From Roseimicrobium sp. ORNL1 (GTDB lineage: Bacteria > Verrucomicrobiota > Verrucomicrobiia > Verrucomicrobiales > Verrucomicrobiaceae), in the NCBI RefSeq assembly GCF_011044495.1, contig NZ_CP049143.1, positions 3,472,001-3,536,000 on the forward strand: 64,000 nt of DNA, read 5' to 3'. Of this stretch, positions 51,289 to 59,099 are shown piece by piece. The position numbers and the translations under genes were made by a program. Under the pieces are notes generated by a model that saw only the letters and a list, made by a program, of their open reading frames with translations, searched no databases and was not told where the DNA came from. Positions within the stretch are counted from its first letter, which is position 1; each line of letters begins with the position of its first letter.

Positions 51289-51455
51289 TCAAGGAGTGGG
51301 AGCATTCCTGTTCCCATTGAGGCGTCACTACCCTTTGAAGCTAGGAATCCGCGCTTGGATGACAGCGAAGGTACGCGCTCAGTGACGCAGTACCCACCGA
51401 GCGCGGTGGTCCACTCCATACCACCATGGGAGCAGGATTGCTCCCACTCCTTGAC
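51289..51455. repeat. Two-armed inverted-repeat element, family H
   Basis: Arms of 29 bp, 51289-51317 (TCAAGGAGTGGGAGC start) and 51427-51455, are reverse complements at 27 of 29 positions, with a 109-bp spacer. Each arm also forms its own hairpin (GGGAGC...GCTCCC type). Confidence 0.85.
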
Positions 51456-51491
51456 TTGGTGGCTACGTAAAATGAGAAACTCCCTCCGCCT

Positions 51492-51842
51492 CTAGTGCGA
51501 GGTCGTGGAAACTATCTCGTTTTTCTCATTCATGAGCAGGCGCTTGGACTCCACGGGAGCCTCGGAGAGCGTCCAGCCCATGATGGTGACACGGTGCCCT
51601 TTCCCGATGAGGTGGGCGGCGGCGCCGTTGATGACGATGTCGCCACTGCCTTCGCGACCTTCGATGACGTAGGTTTCGAGCCGCGCGCCGTTCGTGATGG
51701 AGGTCACGAGCACGCGTTCACCCACCCATAGGTCCGCCTGGCGCATCAGGGCCGTATCGATCGAGATGCTGCCTTCGTATTCAACGTTCGAATCCGTGAC
51801 TGTCGCACGGTGGATCTTGGATTTGAGGAGGTGGCGTAACAC
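51492..51842 (-). CDS. panD: Aspartate 1-decarboxylase
   Basis: A 116-residue pyruvoyl enzyme that makes beta-alanine from aspartate for pantothenate synthesis. The N-terminus [19 protein letters not shown], the self-cleavage site Gly24-Ser25 in [21 protein letters not shown] and [13 protein letters not shown] are all family hallmarks. The start codon is GTG at 51842. The C-terminal 20 residues ([15 protein letters not shown]) are more variable. Transcribed divergently from htpG. Confidence 0.96.
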   Translation of the reverse strand: MLRHLLKSKIHRATVTDSNVEYEGSISIDTALMRQADLWVGERVLVTSITNGARLETYVIEGREGSGDIVINGAAAHLIGKGHRVTIMGWTLSEAPVESKRLLMNEKNEIVSTTSH

Positions 51843-51894
51843 AGTCTCAAGGTGCTTTCCTCCCGGGCAGCGTCAAGCGCTTTGCCTCTCCGTT

Positions 51895-51922
51895 TTGACA
51901 AGCGCAGTACCCCGGCTATGCT
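51895..51922 (+). promoter_or_regulatory. Probable sigma-70-type promoter of htpG
   Basis: TTGACA at 51895-51900, 16-base spacer, TATGCT at 51917-51922, about 34 bp before the htpG ATG. I see no CIRCE inverted repeat here. Confidence 0.6.
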
Positions 51923-51956
51923 GCTAACCCCATTTTTTCACCTATAGATTCTCAGA

Positions 51957-53816
51957 ATGAGCACCGTCAAACACGAATTCCAGGCCGAGGTCGGCCAGCT
52001 TCTCGACATCGTCACCCATTCCCTGTACACGGATCGCGAGATTTTCGTCCGCGAACTGGTGTCCAACGCGTCTGACTCGCTGGAAAAGATGCGCCTCCTC
52101 CAGCTCACGGAGAAGGAGGTCTTCGATGAGTCCCTGCCGCTGGAAATCAACATCACCACGGACGAGACCGCCGGTACGCTGACCATTTCGGACTACGGCA
52201 TCGGGATGACCCGTGAGGAGCTCGTGGAAAACCTCGGCACCATCGCTCACTCCGGCTCCAAGGCCTTCGTGGAGGCCATGAAGCAGAGCGGCAAGGAAGG
52301 TGGCAATGTGATTGGCCAGTTCGGCGTGGGCTTCTACTCTGCCTTCATGGTCGCCTCCGAGGTGCAGGTGTACACCCACTCGTGGCGGAATGAAGGCGAG
52401 CACCTCGTGTGGACCAGCGATGGCACCACGGGCTATGCCATTGAGGAAGCGCCCGGCCAGCGCCGCGGCGCGAAGCTCGTGATGAAGCTCAAGGAGGACG
52501 CGAAGGAATTCGCCACGCCCGCGCGCATCAAGCAGATCCTCACGAAGTACTCGAACTTCGTCGGCTTCCCCGTGCATCTCAATGGGGAGCGTATCAACAA
52601 CGTCGAGGCTCTCTGGCTGAAGAACAAGAGCGAGGTGACGGAGGAGCAGTACTCCGAGTTCTACAAGTTCACCGCGCACGCCTTTGACGAGCCACGCTAC
52701 ACCTTCCACTTCAATGCGGATGCTCCGCTGAACATCAATGCGCTGCTCTTCGTGCCCACGCAGAACATGGAGCAGTTCGGCATGGGCCAGATGGAGGCCG
52801 GTGTGCACCTCTATTGCCGCCGCGTGCTGATTGATCCGAAGCCGAAGAAGTTCCTTCCGGAATGGATGCGCTTCATCCGTGGGGTGGTGGACAGCGAAGA
52901 TCTTCCTCTGAACATCTCCCGCGAGTCCATGCAGGACAGCGCCCTCTTCCGCAAGCTGGGCCAGACCGTGCAGGGCCGTTTGCTCAAGTTCCTCGCTCGC
53001 GAAGCGGCGGATGACGCGAAGAAGTACGCCGATTTCTACAAGGACTTCAGCCGCTTCCTGAAGGAAGGCGTGGCCACCGATTTCGAAAACAAGGCAGCGA
53101 TTGCCAAGCTCCTGCGCTTCGAATCCTCCATGACTGGGGAAGGAGAGACCGTGAGCCTCGAAGAATATGTGGGCCGCATGAAGGAGGGCCAGAAGTCCAT
53201 CTACTATCAGATCGCATCCAATCGCAAAGCCATTGAAGAAGGCCCCTATCTTGATGCTTTCAAAAAGCAGGGTTTCGAGGTGATCTACCTCTACGAGACC
53301 ATCGACGACTACGTGGTGAACTCCCTCGGCCAGTTCGACGGCAAGGATCTCCAGGCCGTGAACTCCAGCGAAGTGGACCTGGGCGATACCGCCGATCAGG
53401 AAGGCGCGCTGCCGAAGGAAGATGCTGAGAAACTCACCACCTGGCTCAAGGAGCGCCTCATCAACCGCGTGAAGGAAGTGCGCACGGGCAAGCGCCTCGT
53501 GAACAGTCCCGCCATGGCCGTGCTGCCCGATGGCGAGATGAGCCCGCAGCTCCGCCAGATGCTGCGCGCCATGAAGAAGGACGATGACGTCAGCGACGCC
53601 CAGGTCATCCTTGAGATCAATCCCGCCCACACCATCGTGCGCCAGCTCGCCAGCGTGAAGGACAGCAACCCCGACCTCGCTGGTCTGCTGGGTGAACAGC
53701 TCCTGGACAATGCGTTACTCGCCGCCGGGCTGCTGGACGATCCGCAGACGATGATCGGCCGCATGCACCGCATCATGGAGCAGGCACTGGTTGCTTCCGC
53801 CAACCCCACCGCCTAG
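51957..53816 (+). CDS. htpG: Molecular chaperone HtpG (Hsp90)
   Basis: A 619-residue cytoplasmic ATP-dependent chaperone. The N-terminal GHKL ATPase domain shows HSLYTDREIFVRELVSNASD (Asn for Mg), ISDYGIGMTREEL and GQFGVGFYSAFMVA. The middle domain has the RGVVDSEDLPLNISRE segment with the conserved Arg. The C-terminal dimerisation domain follows with no charged linker, as in bacterial forms. Encoded just after a good promoter; the next gene begins 10 bp downstream. Confidence 0.97.
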   Translation: MSTVKHEFQAEVGQLLDIVTHSLYTDREIFVRELVSNASDSLEKMRLLQLTEKEVFDESLPLEINITTDETAGTLTISDYGIGMTREELVENLGTIAHSGSKAFVEAMKQSGKEGGNVIGQFGVGFYSAFMVASEVQVYTHSWRNEGEHLVWTSDGTTGYAIEEAPGQRRGAKLVMKLKEDAKEFATPARIKQILTKYSNFVGFPVHLNGERINNVEALWLKNKSEVTEEQYSEFYKFTAHAFDEPRYTFHFNADAPLNINALLFVPTQNMEQFGMGQMEAGVHLYCRRVLIDPKPKKFLPEWMRFIRGVVDSEDLPLNISRESMQDSALFRKLGQTVQGRLLKFLAREAADDAKKYADFYKDFSRFLKEGVATDFENKAAIAKLLRFESSMTGEGETVSLEEYVGRMKEGQKSIYYQIASNRKAIEEGPYLDAFKKQGFEVIYLYETIDDYVVNSLGQFDGKDLQAVNSSEVDLGDTADQEGALPKEDAEKLTTWLKERLINRVKEVRTGKRLVNSPAMAVLPDGEMSPQLRQMLRAMKKDDDVSDAQVILEINPAHTIVRQLASVKDSNPDLAGLLGEQLLDNALLAAGLLDDPQTMIGRMHRIMEQALVASANPTA

Positions 53817-53826
53817 TTTCCTCCTT

Positions 53827-54369
53827 ATGGCTCAACTTTCGGAAGAACAGAAGAAGACCGTCACCCAGTGGGTGGCGGAGGGCGCTTCCCTCAATGAGGT
53901 GCAGGACAGGCTCAAGCGTGAGTTCGACATCACGCTGACCTATCTGGATGCGCGCCTGCTCGTGATGGAGCTGGGCCTGAAGATTCAGGAAAAGAAGCAG
54001 GCGGAGGAACCCAAGCCAGAAGATCCGGCCCCCGAGGAACCCATGCCGGGAGCGGGAGCCGGGCCTGACGACGGAGCGTACTCCGATGAGCTGACCGAAG
54101 CCGAGGCGGAACTGCTTCAAGACGACGCCGAAATGCTGCCTGAGGGTGGCGCCAGTATGCTGAGCGTGTCTCTCGACGCGATCACGGTGCCTGGCACCAT
54201 GGTCAGTGGCAAGGTGACCTTCAGCGACGGCAAGACCGGTGGCTGGTACGTGGATCAGTTCGGCAGGCTGGGCCTCCAGCCGCCGGAACCCGGATATCAG
54301 CCCCCGCCCACGGACATTCCGGCCTTTCAGCGCGAGCTGGATAGGCTGCTTCGGCAGCGTGGATATTAA
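53827..54369 (+). CDS. Conserved hypothetical protein
   Basis: A 180-residue protein. Its first 55 residues form a helical module (EEQKKTVTQWVAEGASLNEV, RLKREFDITLTYLDARLLVM) resembling a small DNA-binding-like or oligomerisation domain. An acidic/proline linker (KPEDPAPEEPMPGAGAGPDD) follows, then a beta-rich part (LSVSLDAITVPGTMVSGKVTFSDGK in shortened form) and a C-terminal helix (DIPAFQRELDRLLRQRGY). I know no function. It lies between htpG and a deacetylase gene, in probable operon with both. Confidence 0.7.
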   Translation: MAQLSEEQKKTVTQWVAEGASLNEVQDRLKREFDITLTYLDARLLVMELGLKIQEKKQAEEPKPEDPAPEEPMPGAGAGPDDGAYSDELTEAEAELLQDDAEMLPEGGASMLSVSLDAITVPGTMVSGKVTFSDGKTGGWYVDQFGRLGLQPPEPGYQPPPTDIPAFQRELDRLLRQRGY

Positions 54370-54425
54370 GCTCCCGTTTCGCTTTCGTGGACGGGCCGCT
54401 GTGCTATGGTCAGCGTTCTGCTGAA

Positions 54426-55802
54426 ATGAAGCGCCGCCCCCCATCTTTGTTTCATCTCGCCACGCTCCTCGCGCTGGCGGGCCTGCTGATGCTGGCCCCT
54501 TCGTGCGAGAAGCTCAAGGAACTGCTTCCGAAGCAACCGCCGAAGCAGGAGGCACCGCCTGCGCCTGTGGAGAACCCGCTCACCGCGGAGGAGGAACAGC
54601 TGCAGAAGGGCATGGAAGGCGACAACGTCTTCTCAGCGAAGGTGGATTTCGGTGAGGTGCCCAAGGCGCTGCCCTTTGAGCTCAATCGTTCCTCGGTCGT
54701 TTCCATTCTGCTGTATCACGATTTCGTGGAACGCATCCCGCGGAATGAGATGATGGTGAGCAAGGGTGTCTTCCGCGCGCAGATGCAGGCGCTCAAGGAC
54801 GCGAACATTCCTGTCATTCCCATGTCCGATCTACTGGCGTGGAAGAAGGGTGAAAAGAACATCCCGGAAGCCGCCGTGGTCATCACCCTGGATGACGGCT
54901 GGGTGGGTGTGCATGAGATTGCGTATCCGATTCTCAAGGAGTTCGGATACCCCTTCACCTTGTACCTCTACAAAAAGTATGTTGGTGGCGCGGGACGCAG
55001 CATGACGGTGGCTCAGATCAAGGAGATGCTGGCCAATGGCGGCGAACTCGGCAGCCACAGCGTCTCCCACCAGGCCATGGCCCAGATGCGCCGCAGCAAG
55101 TCGCCGGAGCAGTACCAGGCCTGGCTGCACGAGGAGATCCACGAATCCAAGCGCTGGCTGGAAGAGACCTTCCAGCTGCCGTGCCGCACCTTTGCCTATC
55201 CGTATGGTGACAAGAATGCGGATATCGTAAAGCAGGTGATGGAAGCCGGCTATGATGCGGCGGTGACGGTGAATCCGCAGAAGCTGAACTGGGATACCCA
55301 CTCGGGTGAGCTTCCACGCTTCACTCAGCTCGGCGACCAGGATGCAAACTTCCGCGTGGCGACGAATTTCTACGGCGGCGGCAAGAGCATTTCCGACAGC
55401 CGCTTCGTCAAGACGGACGCGGTAAATGAGCAGGGTGAAAAGCTGGTGACGCTGAAGCCTGAGCCGAATACCACCATCACGGATCGCCTGCCCGTCATTG
55501 AGGCTAATCTCTCAAAACTTGGTCCCATCATTCCCGAAAGCCTGGTGCTGAAAGTCGGCGGCTTCGGGACCGTGCTCGCGAGATATGACCCAGCCACCCA
55601 GGTGGTCAGCTTCCGCATGCCGCAGAAGATCCGCCTGGAGACCTGCAATGTGATGCTGAGCTTCCGCCGGGTGGGTGCGGACAAAGACGAGCTCGTGAGC
55701 TGGCAGTTCAAGGTCGACAAGAAAGCCGCCTACCTCCCGCAACAAGCCGCCGAGGCTGCTCCCGCCCCATCTCCCGCACCGCCCGCTTCTCCCAAGGCCT
55801 AG
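54426..55802 (+). CDS. Polysaccharide deacetylase lipoprotein (NodB-like)
   Basis: A 458-residue protein with a lipoprotein signal (lipobox LAPSC, about residue 24). The NodB-type deacetylase core is SILLYHDFVE, AVVITLDDGWVGVHEIAYPI (catalytic Asp pair), ELGSHSVSHQAMA (zinc His pair), RTFAYPYGDKNADIVKQV and GYDAAVTVNPQ. A C-terminal beta domain of about 130 residues (KLGPIIPESLVLKVGGFG) and a Pro/Ala tail follow. It probably removes acetyl groups from cell-wall or exopolysaccharide chains at the envelope. Start at 54426 chosen for the lipobox. Confidence 0.9.
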   Translation: MKRRPPSLFHLATLLALAGLLMLAPSCEKLKELLPKQPPKQEAPPAPVENPLTAEEEQLQKGMEGDNVFSAKVDFGEVPKALPFELNRSSVVSILLYHDFVERIPRNEMMVSKGVFRAQMQALKDANIPVIPMSDLLAWKKGEKNIPEAAVVITLDDGWVGVHEIAYPILKEFGYPFTLYLYKKYVGGAGRSMTVAQIKEMLANGGELGSHSVSHQAMAQMRRSKSPEQYQAWLHEEIHESKRWLEETFQLPCRTFAYPYGDKNADIVKQVMEAGYDAAVTVNPQKLNWDTHSGELPRFTQLGDQDANFRVATNFYGGGKSISDSRFVKTDAVNEQGEKLVTLKPEPNTTITDRLPVIEANLSKLGPIIPESLVLKVGGFGTVLARYDPATQVVSFRMPQKIRLETCNVMLSFRRVGADKDELVSWQFKVDKKAAYLPQQAAEAAPAPSPAPPASPKA

Positions 55803-55849
55803 TCATTCTGCACTGGCCGACTTAACATTTCGACACCTCTTCACACCAC

Positions 55850-57283
55850 ATGCTTTCCCTGCTGCAAGAAAAACTCGAGGGTGCCTTCAAGAAGCTTCGC
55901 GGTCACGCCAAAATCACCGAGAGCAATATCGCCGAAACCATGCGGGAGATCCGCATGGCTCTGCTGGAGGCGGATGTGGATTTCAAGGTCGCCAAAGACC
56001 TGATTGAAACCATCAAGACCAAGGCGCTGGGTGAAGAGGTGCTGCGCACCGTTTCGCCTTCGCAGCAGATTGTGAAAATTTTCCACGATGAGGTCGTGGA
56101 GCTTTTCGGCAAGGAGACTGCTCCGCTGGATCTCGGCCAGCCGCAGCGCATCCTCGTCTCCGGTCTGAACGGTGCTGGTAAGACCACCACCTCCGCGAAG
56201 CTCGCGCTGCTGCTGAAGAAGCAGGGCAAGCGCCCGCTTCTGGTGGCGTGCGACGTCTTCCGTCCCGCCGCCGTGAAGCAGCTTGCCGTGCTCGGCGAGA
56301 GCATCGGCGTGCCCGTGTTCCAGCCTTCGCCGGATGAGAAAGATGCCGTGCGCGCCGCGCAGCAGGGCATGGAGTGGGTGAAGCAGCAGGGTGGCGGCAT
56401 CGCCATCTATGACACCGCCGGTCGCCAGGAGGTGGACGATGAACTGCTGGCCGAGCTGGTGAAGATTCGCGACTTCTTGCAGCCGCAGGAAGTGCTCCTC
56501 GTCGCAGACGCCGCTACTGGTCAGCAGGCTGTGAGCGTGGCGAAGACGTTCAATGATTCCATTGGTGTCACTGGCCTGATCCTTACGAAGCTCGACGGTG
56601 ATGCGCGTGGTGGTGCGCTTCTCTCCATGAAGCAGGTCACCGGTTGCCCCGTGAAGTTCGTCGGGGTGGGCGAGAAGATGGAGCAGCTCGAAGTGTTCCA
56701 TCCGGACCGCATGGCCCAGCGCATTCTCGGCATGGGCGACGTGGTGTCGCTCGTGGAGAAGGCTGCGGAGGCCATCGACATGGAGGACGCCGAACGCCTC
56801 GCCAAGCGTGTGCAGCAGGCGAAGTTCGACTTCAACGACTTCCTTGGCCAGATGAAGTTCATGAAGCGCCTCGGGCCGCTGGAGAGCATCCTCGGCATGC
56901 TGCCGGGCATGGGCAAGCTGAAGGACCTCAATGTGGATGAAAACCGCATGAAGCACACGGAGGCCATCATCCTCTCCATGACACCGAAGGAGCGCAGCCA
57001 TCCCGAAATCATCAACGGCAGCCGTCGCAAGCGCATCGCGGGTGGTTGCGGACGTCCTGTGGTGGAGGTGAATCAGCTCATCAAGCAATTCGAGATGATG
57101 CGCAAGGTGATGGGCAACAAGGGCATGATGAAGGGCCTCATGGGCTCGATGATGGGCGGTGCCGGTGGCATGCCCTCCGACATGGCCGGCCTCATGGGAG
57201 GTGGCGGCGGTGGTGGAATGGGCGGCATGGGCGGCGGCAAGATGCCGAAGATCCGCAAGCGTCCGCGGGGGTTCAGGTTTTAG
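55850..57283 (+). CDS. ffh: Signal recognition particle protein Ffh (SRP54)
   Basis: A 477-residue GTPase that delivers membrane-protein ribosomes to the translocon with FtsY and 4.5S RNA. The N-domain (LLQEKLEGAFKKLRGHAKIT) is followed by the G domain with GLNGAGKTTTSAKLALLLKK, VACDVFRPAAVKQL, DTAGRQEVDDEL, TKLDGDARGG and GVGEKMEQLEVF. The Met-rich M domain has KRLGPLESILGMLPGMGKL, ERSHPEIINGSRRKRIAGG (RNA-binding) and a Gly/Met-rich tail. Both domains are complete. The gene ends 13 bp before a REP-like palindrome. Confidence 0.97.
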   Translation: MLSLLQEKLEGAFKKLRGHAKITESNIAETMREIRMALLEADVDFKVAKDLIETIKTKALGEEVLRTVSPSQQIVKIFHDEVVELFGKETAPLDLGQPQRILVSGLNGAGKTTTSAKLALLLKKQGKRPLLVACDVFRPAAVKQLAVLGESIGVPVFQPSPDEKDAVRAAQQGMEWVKQQGGGIAIYDTAGRQEVDDELLAELVKIRDFLQPQEVLLVADAATGQQAVSVAKTFNDSIGVTGLILTKLDGDARGGALLSMKQVTGCPVKFVGVGEKMEQLEVFHPDRMAQRILGMGDVVSLVEKAAEAIDMEDAERLAKRVQQAKFDFNDFLGQMKFMKRLGPLESILGMLPGMGKLKDLNVDENRMKHTEAIILSMTPKERSHPEIINGSRRKRIAGGCGRPVVEVNQLIKQFEMMRKVMGNKGMMKGLMGSMMGGAGGMPSDMAGLMGGGGGGGMGGMGGGKMPKIRKRPRGFRF

Positions 57284-57296
57284 TGGTTCCCGCAAT

Positions 57297-57324
57297 GTAG
57301 AAGGCTTCTCCAGAAGCCTTTCAT
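57297..57324 (+). repeat. REP-like palindrome family B, left flank of XRE cassette
   Basis: Core AAGGCTTCTCCAGAAGCCTT (57301-57320) with GTAG before and TCAT after. Its inverse is at 58236-58263. Confidence 0.88.
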
Positions 57325-57357
57325 GGGCCATCATCTTGGTAGCCCACTTCACACGCC

Positions 57358-57801
57358 ATGCCCGCTACCACGCTACCAGAGGTTCGCTTCCGCATGTTTC
57401 GTGAGCGTGCGGGACTCTCGCACGATGAGGCAGCACGACTCATGGATATCTCGTCGCCGTCGGTTTGGGGCATTGAGAGCTACGACGATGAGCTTTCACT
57501 CTGTTACTCGCCGAACCACGTGCGACAGTTCTGCCGGGTTCTCGGCATCCATCCGGGCGAATTGTTTGCTGTCGAGACTGCAGAGTCGCCAGTTACAGCC
57601 ACCGAATTGGTCCAGCTCATTCACGCGCAGTGTCTTGCCCGTGGGATCACGCTGGAGTCGTTCGAGGATGCCGTTGGTTGGTGGTTGAGTGCGTGCATGG
57701 AGCCGCCCGAGCGTTTGCTTGAGGACATGAGCATTGATGGCCTGCAGGAGCTCTGCCGGGAGCTTGGCATCCACTGGCATCGAGTGATTTTGAGTTTGTG
57801 A
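57358..57801 (+). CDS. XRE-family helix-turn-helix regulator
   Basis: A 147-residue protein. The first 65 residues form an XRE/Cro-type DNA-binding domain: FRMFRERAGLSHDEAARLMD, then SSPSVWGIESYDDELSLCYS and VRQFCRVLGIHPGELF. The C-terminal half is helical (TATELVQLIHAQCLARGITL, ERLLEDMSIDGLQELCRELG) and may bind a partner. The target is unknown. It begins 34 bp after the left REP-like palindrome. Confidence 0.78.
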   Translation: MPATTLPEVRFRMFRERAGLSHDEAARLMDISSPSVWGIESYDDELSLCYSPNHVRQFCRVLGIHPGELFAVETAESPVTATELVQLIHAQCLARGITLESFEDAVGWWLSACMEPPERLLEDMSIDGLQELCRELGIHWHRVILSL

Positions 57802-57838
57802 GGTAACGGTCCACTGAACGAAACGCGCACCGATACCC

Positions 57839-58162
57839 ATGGTTCCCACCCCATCCATGTCCTGGCAAGAACCATGGATTCCTGTACGCAACGAAAGCGA
57901 ATGGAGGCTTCTTCAAACGGAACTCGATAGGGAACTCAGCTCTGGGCATCCGCTCTGGCATACAGGAGCGACTATCTTTGGGCGGCATCAGGGATCAGAC
58001 GATGTCCTGGTATTCCTGCGTGATGGACGCTTCGGCGTTGTCCATCTGATGTGGCACGGAAAAGTAGAGCAGCGTCCAGACCAGCTTCCTTGGACGGTGC
58101 TATATGATGATATCGATACCCTTCAAAAAGGGTTGAACGAAGAATTCGAAGCTGGGACATGA
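57839..58162 (+). CDS. Small hypothetical protein, partner of the XRE gene
   Basis: A 107-residue protein with SEWRLLQTELDRELSSGHPL, HTGATIFGRHQGSDDVLVFL, GRFGVVHLMWHGKVEQRPDQ and a final YDDIDTLQKGLNEEFEAG. It is acidic, without signal or membrane segment. The pattern resembles small immunity-type or stand-alone bacterial proteins but I cannot name a family. It starts 37 bp after the XRE gene, and both are enclosed by inverted repeats. Confidence 0.6.
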   Translation: MVPTPSMSWQEPWIPVRNESEWRLLQTELDRELSSGHPLWHTGATIFGRHQGSDDVLVFLRDGRFGVVHLMWHGKVEQRPDQLPWTVLYDDIDTLQKGLNEEFEAGT

Positions 58163-58235
58163 TCTACTCCTGACCAAATCCGCGAGCTATGAAGCACGCA
58201 TGCAGCGAAACTCTGCATGCATTACCCAGTCACAG

Positions 58236-58263
58236 ATGAAAGGCTTCTGGAGAAGCCTTCTAC
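58236..58263 (-). repeat. REP-like palindrome family B, right flank of XRE cassette
   Basis: Reverse complement of 57297-57324: ATGA, core AAGGCTTCTGGAGAAGCCTT (58240-58259), CTAC. Matches all 28 positions except one (TCAT/ATGA context as read). Confidence 0.85.
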
Positions 58264-58270
58264 ATTCTGC

Positions 58271-59035
58271 TCAATACCCGCCCGCGCCAATCTTCCCGGC
58301 CTTGCCATTGCCGTTCTCGCCGGAGGCTTCGCGTCGGCGATATTCATCCAGCATCGCAGCCGTCGCGGAAGCACCGCAGCGAGTGGCGCCGAGGTCACGC
58401 ACGCGGATGAGGCCATCCAGATCGCGCACGCCGCCGGCGGCTTTCACCTGGACAGTGGGCGGTGAGCTCTTGCGCATGAGGGCGAGGTCGTGCTCGGTGG
58501 CGCCTTTGTAGTTGTAGGAGCCGTCCGCCTGCTTGCCGAAGCCGTAGCCGGTGGAGGTCTTCACCCAGTCGGCACCGGCACCGGCGCAGACTTCGCAGAG
58601 CTTCACCTTCACGGCGTCGTCGGTGATGAAGTCGTTTTCAAAGATCACCTTCACCTTCGCGCCGTGCTTGTGAGCCTCATCACATACGGCCTGCACGTCA
58701 TCACGCACATAGCCCCACTCACCGCTGAGGGCCTTGCCGATGTTGATCACCATGTCGATCTCCACCGCGCCATCGTTGCAGGCGAGCTCGGTTTCATAAC
58801 GCTTGCTCTCAGAAGTGCTGTTCCCGTGGGGAAATCCGATCACGGCGCCCACCTTCACGTCGCTGCCCGCGAGCCACTTCACCGCATCCTTCACGGCGTA
58901 GGGCTTGATGCACACGGAGGCGACGTTGTACTTCTTCGCCAGTTCGCAGCCGGCCTTCAGCTCTGCGTCCGTCATGAAGGGCTGCAGGAGGGAGTGGTCG
59001 ATCATCCCGGCAAGGTCTTCGTAGGAGTATTTCAT
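58271..59035 (-). CDS. deoC: Deoxyribose-phosphate aldolase
   Basis: A 254-residue class I aldolase cleaving 2-deoxyribose 5-phosphate to acetaldehyde and glyceraldehyde 3-phosphate in deoxynucleoside breakdown. Motifs: LAGMIDHSLLQPFMTDAELK, ASVCIKPYAVKDAV, VGAVIGFPHGNSTSESK, VEIDMVINIGKALSGEW, ADWVKTSTGYGFGKQADG (Schiff-base Lys) and VQVKAAGGVRDLDGL (second active-site Lys). The ATG at 59035 matches the family N-terminus. It follows the Gfo/Idh gene after 64 bp. Confidence 0.95.
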   Translation of the reverse strand: MKYSYEDLAGMIDHSLLQPFMTDAELKAGCELAKKYNVASVCIKPYAVKDAVKWLAGSDVKVGAVIGFPHGNSTSESKRYETELACNDGAVEIDMVINIGKALSGEWGYVRDDVQAVCDEAHKHGAKVKVIFENDFITDDAVKVKLCEVCAGAGADWVKTSTGYGFGKQADGSYNYKGATEHDLALMRKSSPPTVQVKAAGGVRDLDGLIRVRDLGATRCGASATAAMLDEYRRREASGENGNGKAGKIGAGGY

Positions 59036-59099
59036 GGCTCGTATCGGTTGAAGTGAAATGAGGTGATTCGCTGATGGGAGATGGTACGGAGGAATCGGG

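Larger units (their letters stand above)
51183..51491. other. Intergenic region between convergent genes
   Basis: A 309-bp gap holding a terminator (51216-51250) and inverted-repeat element H (51289-51455). No gene is seen. Confidence 0.65.

Noticed and set aside
51942-53630. Open frame of about 562 codons on the minus strand
   Set aside because: Antisense to htpG; no ribosome-binding site or family features.
55841-57352. Open frame of about 503 codons on the minus strand, His/Leu-rich
   Set aside because: Antisense to ffh, which is complete and certain on the plus strand.
57358-58162. A classical toxin-antitoxin pair
   Set aside because: The XRE protein is plausible as a regulator, but the second protein shows no HigB, RelE or other toxin motif, so I keep it as unknown.
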